A stretch of 64,000 nucleotides of DNA, taken from assembly GCA_020186115.1 (NCBI GenBank), contig WSYJ01000008.1:1-64000 (forward strand), given 5' to 3'. This stretch comes from Histomonas meleagridis (lineage: Eukaryota; Parabasalia; Tritrichomonadida; Dientamoebidae). A model generated the notes under the pieces. That model had not been told where the DNA came from. It ran no database searches and was given only the letters and a program-made list of their open reading frames with translations. The position numbers and the translations under genes are program-made. Each line of letters begins with the position of its first letter. Positions within the stretch are counted from its first letter, which is position 1. Shown one piece after another: positions 11,521-22,254 of the stretch.

Positions 11521-11960
11521 ATGAAATTTCATTCGTGTGTTCGTTTGTTTAAGTGCATTTTGATGATGTCCGTCATGAGAATAATTAATTTTAGAAACAA
11601 TTTATGAATTTGAATTTCATTTGTATGTTCGTTTGTTTAAGTGCATTTTGATGATGTCCGTCATGAGAATAATTAATTTTAGAAACAATTTATGAATTTG
11701 AATTTCATTTGTATGTTCGTTTGTTTAAGTGCATTTTGATGATGTCCGTCATGAGAATAATTAATTTTAGAAACAATTTATGAATTTGAATTTCATTTGT
11801 GTGTTCGTTTGTTTAAGTGCATTTTGATGATGTCCGTCATGAGAATAATTAATTTTAGAAACAATTTATGAATTTGAATTTCATTTGTATGTTCGTTTGT
11901 TTAAGTGCACTTTGATGATGTCCGTCATGAGAATAATTAATTTTAGAAACAATTTATTAT
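11521..11960 (+). repeat. 88-bp tandem repeat, about five copies
   Basis: The anchor TCGTTTGTTTAAGTGCA recurs at 11541, 11629, 11717, 11805 and 11893, giving an exact 88-bp period. Copies are nearly identical (a few substitutions such as GTATG/GTGTG and GCATTTT/GCACTTT), so the expansion is recent. A more diverged partial copy precedes it from about 11464. It lies between the 3' ends of two convergent genes and is non-coding. Confidence 0.9.
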
Positions 11961-12161
11961 TCTGCATTTCATTCGTGTAGTGTGGGAAATCTTACGCTTC
12001 CAAAAACAGTCATATTCAAATATTAGCATTTGCACAATGTCCAATTTTAATTATGATACATCTTGATGAGAATAACATTTTTGAAAGTTGGACAACAAAA
12101 CATTACGATATCAGGAACAGTTTCAATATGCCAAATATTATTCATTTTATGTATAGTTTAT

Positions 12162-13495
12162 TTACCAGAATGTGCATTTCGATTTTTTCATCTTAAATAA
12201 ATATAATATTTCTCTGTAACCTTTTTCAGATGCATGCTTATATGCAGTATAAAATAATTTGAAGAATTTCCATATTTTATGATGAAATATTAAAAAATTA
12301 TAATAAACTCTAAATAAAAACAATAAATATCTTTTACATTAAGATCAATTCCTTCTTGCTCAAGTAGTAATTTTACTATTTCTGTATGCCCATTATCAGC
12401 AGCACTTATAAGTGCTGTATATAATAATTTGAATAAAACCCAAACATTATTTTCAAACATAAAATTTAAGGCTTAAATATAAAGTAAATTATACAACTTT
12501 TTTCTTTAGCATTAATATCAATTTCTTTATGCTCAAGAAGTAATTTAACTATTTCTGTATAACCTTTTTCAGATGCTTTAATAAGTGCTGTATTAAATAT
12601 TTTAAATAATTTCCAAATATTATTTTTGAGATATCAAATTATTAAAATAAATTTCAAATAAAAGAAATAAACTTTAGCATTAATATCAATTCCTTTATTT
12701 TCAAGAAGAAATTTAACGATTTCTGTATATCCTATTTCCAATGATATTATAAGTGCTGTATTAAATATTTAAAATAATTTCCAAATATTATTTTGAAATA
12801 TAAAATTATTAAAATAAATATTATCTTTAGCATTAATATCAATTCCTTCTTGTTCAAGAAGTAATTTAACTATTTCTGTATAACCTTTAGAAGAAGCTAA
12901 TATAAGTGCTGTATTAAATAATTTAAATAATTTCCAAATATTATTTTGAAATATAAAATTATTAAAATAAAGATCAAATAGAACAAAAATATATCTTTTG
13001 CATTAATATTAATTCCTTTTTGTTCAAGAAGTATTTTAAGGATTTCTAGGAAACCATTTTGCGCTGCAATTAAAATTGGTGGTTTAAATATTTTACGTAA
13101 ATTTCATATAAAACTTTGAAACCTGAAATCGTTATATTTAATCCATAATTATAAAAAAAAATAGTTTTAGAATTAAGATCAATTCCTTCATATTTAACAA
13201 GTAATTTAACAATTTCAACATTATTGTTTAGAGTAGCAATCAAAAGTGCTGATTTAAATTCTTTAAATAATTCTTAAATTTTATTTTGATATATCAAATT
13301 CTTAAAACAGATATTAAACAAAACTAAAAAAATTTTTTACATTAATATTAATTCCTTTTTGTTTAAGAAGTAATTTAACTATTTCTATTGAACCAATTTC
13401 ACATGCTATAATAATTGGTGTATTAAATACTTTAGTTAAATTCCAAATATTATTTATAAAAACAAAACAAAGAAAACAAATATTAAAATATGTAT
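12162..13495 (-). repeat. array of eight single-ankyrin modules (array A)
   Basis: Reading on the minus strand after the ORF at 13496-14689, ankyrin modules lie at 13332-13421, 13163-13252, 12993-13082, 12823-12912, 12670-12759, 12502-12591 and 12329-12418. Each is 90 nt and open, with the pattern TAL...G(H/Y)TEIVKLLLEQ.GI.IN. A final module at 12162-12248 ends in its own TAA (...KCTFW stop). Spacers are 80, 79, 80, 80, 63, 78, 83 and 80 nt, AT-rich and mostly frame-breaking. The spacer 3' half is conserved (ATTTGGAAATTATTT, then TTAAATTATTTAATACAG entering the next module). This is probably the 3' part of the upstream gene, joined by splicing I cannot verify, or a silent cassette array. Confidence 0.7.
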
Positions 13496-14689
13496 TTAAA
13501 TATCTTTGCTATTGATGTTATTTCCTTCTTGTTTAATAAAATAATTTACAATTTCAAAATTAAATGATTTAACTGCATAAGGAAGAATATTCTTTGGGAT
13601 TTGATTAAATTCAAGAAAATATTTTATTAGAAAAATATTTCCATTTCTTGCTGCTTCATTAATAATATTATCATTGATTTTTAAACCTTTTTCAAATAAA
13701 AATGTAAAAATATCATAATTATGATATATAATACATTGTTTTCCTAAATATTCCAAATTTTTTATTTCTTCAAATTTATTTTCATAAATATAAGTGAATA
13801 TATCATTTCGATGATATTTAATTGCTGCTTCATATGATCCATAAAATGATGAATGATTTTGTACACATAAATGAATTATCTCTAAATTCCCACTTGCAAC
13901 AGCATATTTACCTGTATTATATATTTTAGAATTATTCATAAGCAAATATTTAAAGCATTTAATTGCTCCGAAAAATGCTGCATAATCAATAAGTGTAATC
14001 CCGCGTTTATTAATAAATGAACACCTTTCATAAAGTGATGGTTCAATTGCTTTATTAAAATCAAAATTTGGTTGTGATGATATATCTTGAAGTTTTTCTA
14101 TTTCATCATTTCGAATTATTTTTAATATTTCATTTGGATTTACTCCTTCTTGAATTAATTTCTTATGATTTTCCCATTCATTCTGTGAAAGTGTATCTTC
14201 ATTACTTGTAAAGAAACTTGCAAAAGGACTTTGTTCTTTACATTTGTTAATTTCTTCTTTTGACATATAATGTGCAAAAAATAAGGACGGATTATTTCGA
14301 TTAACATTTGGTTTAATCAAATTATGTTCAATCATCATTTCAATAAGATAATTTGATTCTTGAGAATTCTTTTTAAGAAGAATTTGTGTAATCATTTCAA
14401 TAATGTTATATTTCCCTGTTGACTCTTTGATTTTTTTGATATTTTCAATATTATTTATAAAGTTAAGATAGACATTAATATCAATATCAATGTTTTGTGA
14501 GATTAAAAATGTATATATTAATTGACAAATAATAAAACATGAAGAATATGGAAAATCAAAATCAAATAATTCTTTTATTATTTCGATTGATTCATCCATA
14601 TTTTCATTCCTTAAATTAAATATAGTCTGTTGAGTTAAGTGAAGTCTATCCATGTAGTTTTTTTGCTTGAAATTTTCGCGTTCCTCCAT
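13496..14689 (-). CDS. DUF3447-type ankyrin protein (5' part of gene)
   Basis: 397-residue ORF starting MEERENF. A helical N-terminal region is followed by the family signature NPNEILKIIRNDEIEKLQ, then EPSLYERCSFIN, then ankyrin-like repeats (IDYAAFFGAIKCFKYLLMN; KYAVASGNLEIIHLC; NEAARNGNIFLIKYFL). These proteins form a large trichomonad family thought to be intracellular protein-binding scaffolds; the exact role is unknown. The ORF ends NINSKDI-stop inside the first 80-nt spacer, so the real protein may continue into the module array downstream at 12162-13421. Paralogues lie at 26763, 36009 and 46877, and relics at 31650 and 51430. Confidence 0.8.
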   Translation of the reverse strand: MEERENFKQKNYMDRLHLTQQTIFNLRNENMDESIEIIKELFDFDFPYSSCFIICQLIYTFLISQNIDIDINVYLNFINNIENIKKIKESTGKYNIIEMITQILLKKNSQESNYLIEMMIEHNLIKPNVNRNNPSLFFAHYMSKEEINKCKEQSPFASFFTSNEDTLSQNEWENHKKLIQEGVNPNEILKIIRNDEIEKLQDISSQPNFDFNKAIEPSLYERCSFINKRGITLIDYAAFFGAIKCFKYLLMNNSKIYNTGKYAVASGNLEIIHLCVQNHSSFYGSYEAAIKYHRNDIFTYIYENKFEEIKNLEYLGKQCIIYHNYDIFTFLFEKGLKINDNIINEAARNGNIFLIKYFLEFNQIPKNILPYAVKSFNFEIVNYFIKQEGNNINSKDI

Positions 14690-14694
14690 GAAAT

Positions 14695-14701
14695 GACCGT
14701 T
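14695..14701 (-). promoter_or_regulatory. AACGGTC Myb-like element next to the start codon
   Basis: On the minus strand TTAACGGTC lies only 5-12 nt upstream of the ATG at 14689. It resembles the Myb-bound M3 element of T. vaginalis but has C instead of T at the seventh position. The same 7-mer occurs upstream of the ankyrin gene at 46877 and near other family members. Tentative. Confidence 0.3.
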
Positions 14702-15003
14702 AATTCAATTCATTATTTGAATAGTTTATATCGACAAACTTTTCGAAATTGAGTTTGAATCTAAATTTTTGAGAAAATTATCAATAAGCTGTAAAAACAT
14801 GTTTTTTTAAAAATGCATTAAAAATATAATCAAAAAACTTCTAAAACTATATTCACATATTATAATCCAATAAGATTTTGCTAAATAAATAAATATTTAA
14901 ATAGCAATTGTTATTTAAAAATGCAAACGAAATAACAGCAATTTATAACATTTCATCAAATACAAAACCATAAATACAAAAATTATTTTTATTTCCCCGT
15001 TTT

Positions 15004-16248
15004 TTAAGTGTATAAAAGCCCAATATAACTCTTATCTGCATTTGTTCTTATTCCAAATGTATTTTCCACCAAGAAAGATCCATTTGGTAATTCCTTAATG
15101 ATAGCAACGTATTCACCTATTTGCATTATTACATTCGACTCATTAAAATCGCGAATGATAACTCCAAATTTTCGACTGATCCATGAAATGCATTCAGATG
15201 GAATATAACCAGTAACGCGAGTCCTTGGATTCATCACATAAACCCAAGGATAAGTAGGTTCTTCTAAAAGTAAGATGTTCTTTCCTTTCTTACAACTCAT
15301 TTCATTAGTTCCATTTGCTTGATAGTCATGGATAACGTTCGCCAGGCCGATAGGATAAAGCATTGAAATTTCAACGGAAAGTTTCGTGTTGACGCCTTCG
15401 AACGCAGGGCCGCTTGTGTCGAGCGGAACAAAGTCAGTGGTGCTCATCTCATAGCGGACAATATGCTTGCTTTCGATAAAGCTTTGGAAGTCGTTTTCAA
15501 AGCTAATGAATTCGGCAAATGTCTTGAGATTTTTGGAACTCTGTTCAAGTGTTTGAGAAAATTCTTCAAACGAAGTTGATATCCATAATATGAGGTCTTT
15601 AATGGTGTTCTGACGTTGGAAGAAAGTATCAGAAATTTTTCCAACGAGTTCACGATATTTGTTAATGGAGGCTTTGGCTGTTCGTATCATAGCAACTTTG
15701 GTCTTCTCGTGTTTGGCTCGAGCTTGAACAATTTTTCCAAACTGTAATTGGTATTGTTTTAAGATGCCTGAATTATTTGGATTAAGAACAATGTCATTTG
15801 TGTACTTGGCAAAACGCTGTATCATCTCTGAATGTGATGAGGTAAAGTTTTCCATGACTTGTTGTACACCTTCAATTTTTGTTATTACCTCAAAAAGTTC
15901 CTCAATGGTTTCCGAGAGTTGATCCTTCCTTTTTGATGCAAAGGCGCCAACACTTGTAGTAAAAGTGTTGACAATTGCGTTCGACATTTGATTGAGTTTT
16001 TGTTGAATTTCTTCAAATTCTTTGTAGACTGATAAATATCCATTAAGTGTAGTTCCAGGAATACCAATTGCAACATCGTCTGAGCTATTGTTAGAAATTC
16101 TTTCAATGAGATTTGATTCATTTTGAAGTTTAAATTCGCCAAAAGCGTACGCCATAGCGAAAAAGTAATTGAGAATTTGAGAAATATCAACTTCAAAAGC
16201 TTGCTTTAAAAATGTAACATGTGCATATTCATCTTGTAAATGAGCCAT
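15004..16248 (-). CDS. BAR-like coiled-coil protein with two SH3 domains
   Basis: 414 residues. Residues about 5-265 are long amphipathic helices with heptad character, resembling BAR/F-BAR membrane-bending dimers. Residues 301-357 form a clear SH3 domain (VIHDYQANGTNEMSCKKGKNILLLEE, then PWVYVMNP and GYIPSECI). Residues 361-412 look like a second, more degenerate SH3 fold (GVIIRDFN... GEYVAIIKEL... GSFLVEN). This arrangement is typical of endocytic and actin-linked adaptors, which curve membrane and recruit proline-rich partners. SH3 is well supported; the BAR versus F-BAR class cannot be decided by eye. The gene is less AT-biased than its neighbours, as expected for a conserved expressed gene. 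The start is MAHLQDEY. Confidence 0.7.
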   Translation of the reverse strand: MAHLQDEYAHVTFLKQAFEVDISQILNYFFAMAYAFGEFKLQNESNLIERISNNSSDDVAIGIPGTTLNGYLSVYKEFEEIQQKLNQMSNAIVNTFTTSVGAFASKRKDQLSETIEELFEVITKIEGVQQVMENFTSSHSEMIQRFAKYTNDIVLNPNNSGILKQYQLQFGKIVQARAKHEKTKVAMIRTAKASINKYRELVGKISDTFFQRQNTIKDLILWISTSFEEFSQTLEQSSKNLKTFAEFISFENDFQSFIESKHIVRYEMSTTDFVPLDTSGPAFEGVNTKLSVEISMLYPIGLANVIHDYQANGTNEMSCKKGKNILLLEEPTYPWVYVMNPRTRVTGYIPSECISWISRKFGVIIRDFNESNVIMQIGEYVAIIKELPNGSFLVENTFGIRTNADKSYIGLLYT

Positions 16249-16818
16249 GAGATTGATTCACAGTCAAGATTAAAAACCGTTTTATTTCAATGCACATTGG
16301 GCAGTTTACTATAAAACTTTTTGATAATTATAACCGTATTTGAAAGGGATCATTTGAGTGGTTAACTATTCAAAAAGTCAATCACAAAGTTAAAAACTTC
16401 CCCTCGCACAACAGGTTTTTTAACAAAAGTTATGCTTTTTGATGTTAAATTTTATAAATCGCATTTGGTAAAAATATCATATTTTATAAACATTAACAAT
16501 TTATCATAAAATTATAATTTTGAAATATAAGATTCACCTTGAAATTTCATTTTGCCCAATCTAGATTGAACAATTTCAATGAATGTGCTTTTTTTTAACG
16601 TAACTATAGATATCTTCATCATTTTTATAACAAAAAAACAATATAAGTTTATTCCTTTTGTGCTTCAATATCTATTATTTCAAAAATTCTTGAAGGAACA
16701 ATGCATTTTCAAGGTGCGTTGTCAATGGAAATAAAAAATCGGATAATAGAAATTAAACTTTTTTTTTGCAGTTTTTGTATTTATCTCAAATCTTAACCAA
16801 AATGAAAAAGAAAAAAAC
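16249..16818. other. intergenic, no gene seen
   Basis: Divergent spacer between the BAR/SH3 gene start and the tRNA-Asp 3' end. It contains an ACCGTTTT element about 25 nt upstream of the BAR/SH3 ATG (complement AAAACGGT), which may act in its promoter, and a T-rich run. No ORF worth reporting. Confidence 0.5.
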
Positions 16819-16889
16819 TCGCTGACCGAGAATCGAACCCGGATCACAGGAACGACAATCCTACATGATAACCATTACACTATCAGCGA
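16819..16889 (-). tRNA. tRNA-Asp (GTC)
   Basis: The 71-nt minus-strand cloverleaf is complete. The acceptor TCGCTGA pairs perfectly with TCAGCGA. The anticodon stem TAGGA/TCCTG closes the loop TTGTCGT with anticodon GTC. The T-arm CCGGG-TTCGATT-CTCGG is intact. The internal promoter boxes A (TAGTGTAATGG) and B (GGTTCGATTC) are present. No intron. The 3' end is followed by a T-run (GTTTTTTTC) suitable as an RNA polymerase III terminator. Confidence 0.95.
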
Positions 16890-17560
16890 ATTCGTTTTTT
16901 AAAATTGAAATAACTACTAGTAATGTAATTAAAAAGTAAATTTTTAAGAAGCAGAATCCCCACATTCACTTTTTCATAAATGAAAAAATAATGACAAAAT
17001 TTTTTAAACAAGGTGTTTTTCTGAAAACTAACTATTAATAGAATATCCTTTAATTCATATGAATATATTGGTCTATGCGATTTCGCACAATCCTCTTTTT
17101 TATAGTATTCTTTTTTAAATGCATGTGATGAAACTTCAATAAACGTAAATAAAGATTTTCTCATATACAGACTAATCGAGCTTGAGCAATGTTGGAAATT
17201 AAATTAGCCAATTTGAATAACCGTAAATTGACCAAAATTGAAAAAAATGGTGGAACACTAAATTGAGGGCAATCGTATTTGCTGCACAGCAAGGTGCGGT
17301 AAAAAGTGACACATATTTTTGACGTGTCAAAATATTCGACCCCAAATGCATTGAATATTTGACGTTAAAATGCTCATCCGAAAAAAGGCGCTTAAATTAT
17401 TTTTAGCATGTTGCAAGCTCTGATTCATCAAATGATATGATTTGATCGAATGGTGCGATCTGTTTGATTCCATCTGACCATATAATAAAAACCGCTATTA
17501 TATCTGCCATAACGGCTTTTTAACAAATGCAGTGTGTAATACCAAAGAAGAGAGAAAATA
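16890..17560. other. intergenic, no gene seen
   Basis: Open frames here are short and shadow-like. A short palindrome TTTTGACGTGTCAAAA lies near 17316-17332, next to one of the recurrent AAAAAGTGAC motifs (17301-17310). Nothing else is recognisable. Confidence 0.4.
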
Positions 17561-17926
17561 TTAAATCGATTGAAGAGTGTTTGTATGTTTTTTGTTGCAA
17601 ATTGGATGGAAAAAGTCAATAATATGATAAATAATTGCTGAGTTAATAAATTTAATTGATATTTTACGTTTATCAATGAACTTAATTACATCAGGTAAAC
17701 TATATTTTAAGTTATATGTTTCACCATTTTTCTTAACATATATTTTACTAATATAATCATAGATGTTACTCTTACAACAAAATGTATCAGTATCACCTTT
17801 CAACGATTCAACTTCAGAAGTATCACATAATGATTGCGATAATTTAATCAATTCATCTTCATTTGATATAATGTATTTATTTACAATTAATGGATCATTT
17901 TCAATAATATCTGAACATAAGACCAA
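17561..17926 (-). pseudogene. 5'-truncated hypothetical fragment
   Basis: A frame of about 121 residues is open from just after a TAA but has no ATG near its beginning, so an annotated start would have to be TTG. It contains SNEDELIKLSQSLCD, then GDTDTFCCKSNIYDYISKIYVKKNGE and SLPDVIKFIDKR. I do not recognise the family. Composition (charged, without the Phe/Ile excess of random AT-rich frames) suggests real coding origin. It lies in a region of decayed mobile DNA and is probably a gene fragment. Confidence 0.4.
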
Positions 17927-18342
17927 TGGTCTTTAAATAATATAAATCTACTTGGATTAATAGGTATTTGTTATGAATAATATTTTGTAAATAATTATTT
18001 AGCTCATTTGCTGTGTCAATGGACCCATTCACAATAAGGTCATTATTATGGTGATTAAATGACATGGGATCATTATATTATCCTTCATTTTCATTGTTTT
18101 CATTAATATTTTGGTATTTTACTGTATATGGGTTTACGACGACATTAACATTTTAATTTTGTTGTAATGAATTTAAATTAAACTGATGTTAAGAAGGTTG
18201 TAGCACGATGAACACTTATCGTTATGTTATTGTAATATTATTCGGTCAGTTCTCTCAAAAGACAACGATCATTTTACGTGTAAAATACCCAAAATCTTGA
18301 TCGTTTTTACACATTTGCTACTGAGTTTATTGAATGGTTCAT
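17927..18342. other. intergenic, no gene seen
   Basis: AT-rich spacer between two gene fragments. No ORF, RNA or strong repeat recognised. Confidence 0.4.
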
Positions 18343-18615
18343 TTAAATAATTGAGAACTTCTTCTTATTCTTGTTAAGTACGATGTTCCTGTACGGCAGT
18401 TGAGCTGGCGTTCTTGTTGATCCAAAGAGGAGAGGCGCCAGCTGCCACTTATGACCATATAAGGAGGTGAACAAGATTAATTTTTGATCTTCATCTTCTG
18501 ACCAAGGAACATTCTTCGTTGGTGATTCAGAAACAGATTCGATTACTTGTCTCATTTCAGGTTTGAAATCTGGATTGTCTTCAATTTCATCATTTTTGTA
18601 AATTGTCATGATCAT
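18343..18615 (-). pseudogene. Myb/SANT-domain fragment
   Basis: From an in-frame ATG at 18615 the frame reads 90 residues containing one Myb/SANT repeat: PWSEDEDQKLILFTSLYG, then WQLAPLLFGSTRTPAQLPYRN, with the spaced tryptophan positions partly replaced. Trichomonad Myb factors usually carry two repeats. The second is absent here and the frame ends NKNKKKFSII-stop. The frame is open further upstream to 18714, almost touching the Tc1-like transposase remnant. Likely a truncated Myb gene, possibly broken by the transposon. A functional one-repeat Myb cannot be excluded. Confidence 0.5.
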
Positions 18616-18718
18616 ACCACAATTCCAATTCCAATTCCAATTCAGGGGGCACAGGAGGTACTTCATCAATATCGAAATTCTATTCAACAAGGTGATTTCG
18701 TATGAAATAATCAAATGT

Positions 18719-19763
18719 TTTGTTATTTTTTAATTAGCATTTCATTGATCCTTAATAGAAATCCACTACAAAGTTTGTTGATTGTTTCCATTGTTAGAAC
18801 ATTGTTCCAATATTCTAAACAATATGTTTTAACATCATTGATATTAATTGGATTTTTTTTTCGCGAACATATTGACTTATCAGAAGAGACCACACATTCT
18901 CGATAGGAGACAGGTCTGGTGAGTTTGCGGGCCAGTGATTTAACATATTCATACGTTTTTCCATCCAAGTAAGAGACAAGGATGATGTATGGGCTTTGGC
19001 CCCATCCTGTTGGAAAATTCGAGACTTATCATCAAAATTAAGTTCTAATACACCTGACTTAATAAGGTTGTAACAATATTGTTCTGAATCTATAGATATA
19101 TCTGATATAACCAATTGAAATGTATAATTTTCCCCGATAATTCCAAATACCATTATACTGTTATAGCATTTATTTTGTGATAAATAAATTTTTTCATTTT
19201 GTGACCCTTTTTTTCGCCATAAATTCGCATTATCAGGGTAAAGCGACATCTTTGATTTGTCTGAAAATAATAATGTGCTAAAATCTATATTGCCATCATA
19301 TAAAATGAATATCCAAAAATCATCCTCTTTTAAATTTGTTCATCTGTTAACAAAGATTTCTTTTTTGGCGGTAAATATTTACAGCCAATTTTATTTCGTG
19401 TAACATTGACTGAAGTCGTACATATCTCAAGTAAATCTGAGATATTTCCATCGGAAATTCGAGGGTTTTCATATGTCATTGCTGTAATCTAATTGATAAT
19501 TTCCTGTGTAACCTTTTGTAAGCGCCCTATTTTTGCTGGAGGACTCTCAGTAAATTTGTCAGTGTTTCTTATCTGATAAATCACTTATGAGATTGCAGTG
19601 GGGGATACACCTACAACAATTTGAATTTGTCTGTAAGTGTATCCAAGAGATGACAACCTATAAATGGCATGTCGTTTGGTTTCTCCTGAAAGCACATCGA
19701 GATATGCAGCCCTAGTTTTAGCAATCTCGAGATTGAAATCTGTGGTAAAATCTCTTTCCATTC
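18719..19763 (-). pseudogene. Tc1/mariner-type (DDE_3) transposase pseudogene
   Basis: Read in pieces on the minus strand. An N-terminal helix-turn-helix region (about 19764-19480; ...RHAIYRLSSLGYTYRQIQIVVG) is followed by a catalytic region with FSDKSK (first Asp), FQQDGAKAH (second Asp) and NSPDLSPIENVW (third acidic position, Glu). In-frame stops lie in the N-terminal half. A frameshift near the T9 homopolymer at about 18851-18860 shifts the C-terminus (NPININDVKTYCLEYWNN) to another frame. It is therefore inactive. I did not identify its terminal repeats. Confidence 0.8.
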
Positions 19764-20033
19764 AGTATGAGAAACCGTTTCTATCGTGCAACAACCTTTT
19801 TGATATCAGTTTAGTATGAACTTTTGCCAAGAAACCTCTTGAACAACTTAATACATTGGATTTTGGAACTGACATCATTTATCTAATAAAAAATATATAT
19901 TCTATCATATTTAAATTAACGAGTTTGATAATATAAAGAAATTAACATTAAAAAATAATTTACTATTAAACAATTACCATATATTAAATATATAAACTTT
20001 CATATTGATGATTTCGTTATATAAATATATTTA
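19764..20033. other. AT-rich spacer between mobile elements
   Basis: Non-coding AT-rich sequence between the Tc1-like remnant and the left 38-bp terminal repeat of the next element. No feature seen. Confidence 0.4.
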
Positions 20034-21098
20034 TATATACCCATTTTTACCTTTTATTCGTACAAACGATAGAGTTTGAATCAAACATAGTTTGTTATTA
20101 TTTGTGAATAAAATGATCGGCAGGAAATTGAATGCATTCAAAATTGAATGCATTGAATATTTTCCCACAAATTCAAAAAATCAGATCAAAATATACTGAA
20201 ATAATTGAATTGGTTTTTTGTTGTATTTTAGCTGAGTTAATATCTATGTTTCTTTTGCATAAAATTTGAAAAAAATCAAACAGATATTTTGTAAATAATA
20301 TTTAGATGTCATGTGTCACTGAAATAATGAAAAATCAAAAAAAAAAATTTTGCGCATCGATCAGATCGGCAACACAGAAACATGCATTTTGAACAATATT
20401 TAAAAGTTAGAATATAATAATGCCTACTGTGTTAAATATCATGTTAAATTCAGATCCATATTTTTAACGTATTTTTCATACAATTTAAATAAAGAATAAC
20501 TCAACACACAAACAATAATATTTTTTATGAAAATTATTTTTGGAAACTACATCATGAGCACAATCAATTGATATATTGAAAATATGAAATTCTTCAAAAA
20601 AGTGAAAAAGTGATTGATCATTTCGACTTTTTTCTGACAAAAAACAAATTGAAATCAAAATCGTTTTATTCCAATGTTATAGGTATTGTACGAGTTTTAA
20701 AATTTTTGCATTTATTTACTCACTCGGTTTCTGGGAAAATAGAATTATAATTTTTAAAAAACCAAAAAGTGACAAATTGCATGGAAACTTATTTGACTAT
20801 GTTTGTTCAAATCTTTTCCTTTAATTAGACAATGATTTCATTTTGTTATTGATAATTTATGCTGGTTCATGTTTTCTTTGATTTATTATTCATGATAATT
20901 GAGAGATGAAGCGTATACAATAATTGTCATTTATTCTTTTGCAAAAAATAGTGTAAAAAAAAATACCATTTTTTCAAAGGTTTATTTCATCAATTCAATG
21001 ATTCCTTTTGAAAAAGTTGAATTTTTCTGATGAATTGCTCATAATTTCAAAAAACACATCAAACTTATGACTTCACATTTGTGATTTTTTTGAATTTT

Positions 21099-22254
21099 TT
21101 ATTGTTTAATTAATTCCCAAGATTCCTCGATATTTTCTTGAGAAATACTGAGCCATGATTCAACAATAATTTCAATTGATTCTTGATATGTTATGTTTCT
21201 CGTTTGGTTCTTAAAAGCCAAATGCTCAAATTTTTTTCGAGCTCTTGATTTAAGTTCCCCATATACCTTAACATCAAGAGGTTGATATTTTGATGTTCCC
21301 CCGGCTGGAACAAATAATAGCTCAATTTGAAGCTCTTGAGCTTTCAACTTAACATTTTCTGCTTGATGAGCAGGAAAAATGTCCCAAACTAAGGCACATG
21401 GTTCACCATTGGCTTTATTATGAATCTATTTCAAATAGGAAATCAGAATATCATCATTAGCCCATCCACGTTTAAGTATGGGTTAAAATCAAATTTTCGT
21501 TTGATTTCCCAAATTTCTTCTCGGACCTATTCGTTTTGCCTTTGGCAATAATCCAAAGCGGCAACTTTGACCCATTTGCATTAATTGTCGCGATGGCCGT
21601 CAAAGTTAATTTCTCGTTTTACATTGATTGGATCTTAACCGTTGGCACTCCAATCTTGTGTAATACTTTTGCTGGGGTGTTCGAAATTTGCCAACAAATT
21701 TCATCCATGTTGAAAATTTTTTCCTTCGGATATTTCTGAAATATTAATTTAAGCTTATCTTGGGAAGTTTGAACATATTCATCATTGATATTTGTTCGCC
21801 TTTCTGCATGTGGTTTCCGATATGATAGTTTATTGCGCTTCATGAAATCGCTTATAAATGTAGTAGACGCGCAAAATCGTTCATATTTTGGATTACCACT
21901 TAATGAAAACTAATTGAGAGCTTACATCTTAAGTGATAATGTCGTAGGTCCGAAACCAGAGTCGGCTTGTTGTATAATTTCTTCTGCCATACTCGCTTCG
22001 GTTTCTTTCGAAAATACCCTACGATTTGGATGCCCTTCGCAATTCGGATACCAGTTCTTATTTTCATTCCTTTTCTGGTGCCAATAACTGAGTGTTGATT
22101 TAGGAATACCAGTGGCTTCTTGAATTCGAGTTAATGAACCACGTGGCAATTCCGATTCAGTTAAAATATCCAAAACGGGTTGAAATTCTTTTGGCGCGTA
22201 GGTATCGTGGCGATTGGATTTGATTTCCTTGAGTTTATTCAGTTTTTCTTCCAT
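21099..22254 (-). pseudogene. pogo/Tigger-like (DDE_1) transposase pseudogene
   Basis: Minus-strand reading from an ATG at 22254 (MEEKLNKLKE). It shows a helix-turn-helix DNA-binding part (TRIQEATGIPKSTLSYWHQKR), an HTH-psq/CENPB-like stretch, and a DDE domain with IFNMDEICWQIS (first Asp), VWDIFPAHQAE (second Asp) and GTSKYQPLDV (third Asp). The C-terminus (ESWLSISQENIEESWELI) ends at 21099. Stops and frame changes interrupt it near 21905, 21618 and 21425-21480. The catalytic triad is still readable, so inactivation is fairly recent. The frame remains open 58 codons upstream into the palindrome arm, but that part has no transposase character. Confidence 0.8.

Noticed and set aside
11521-11960. 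Regular repeats that could be read as a CRISPR-like array
   Set aside because: The whole 88-bp unit is repeated without unique spacers, and the genome is eukaryotic; it is a plain tandem repeat.
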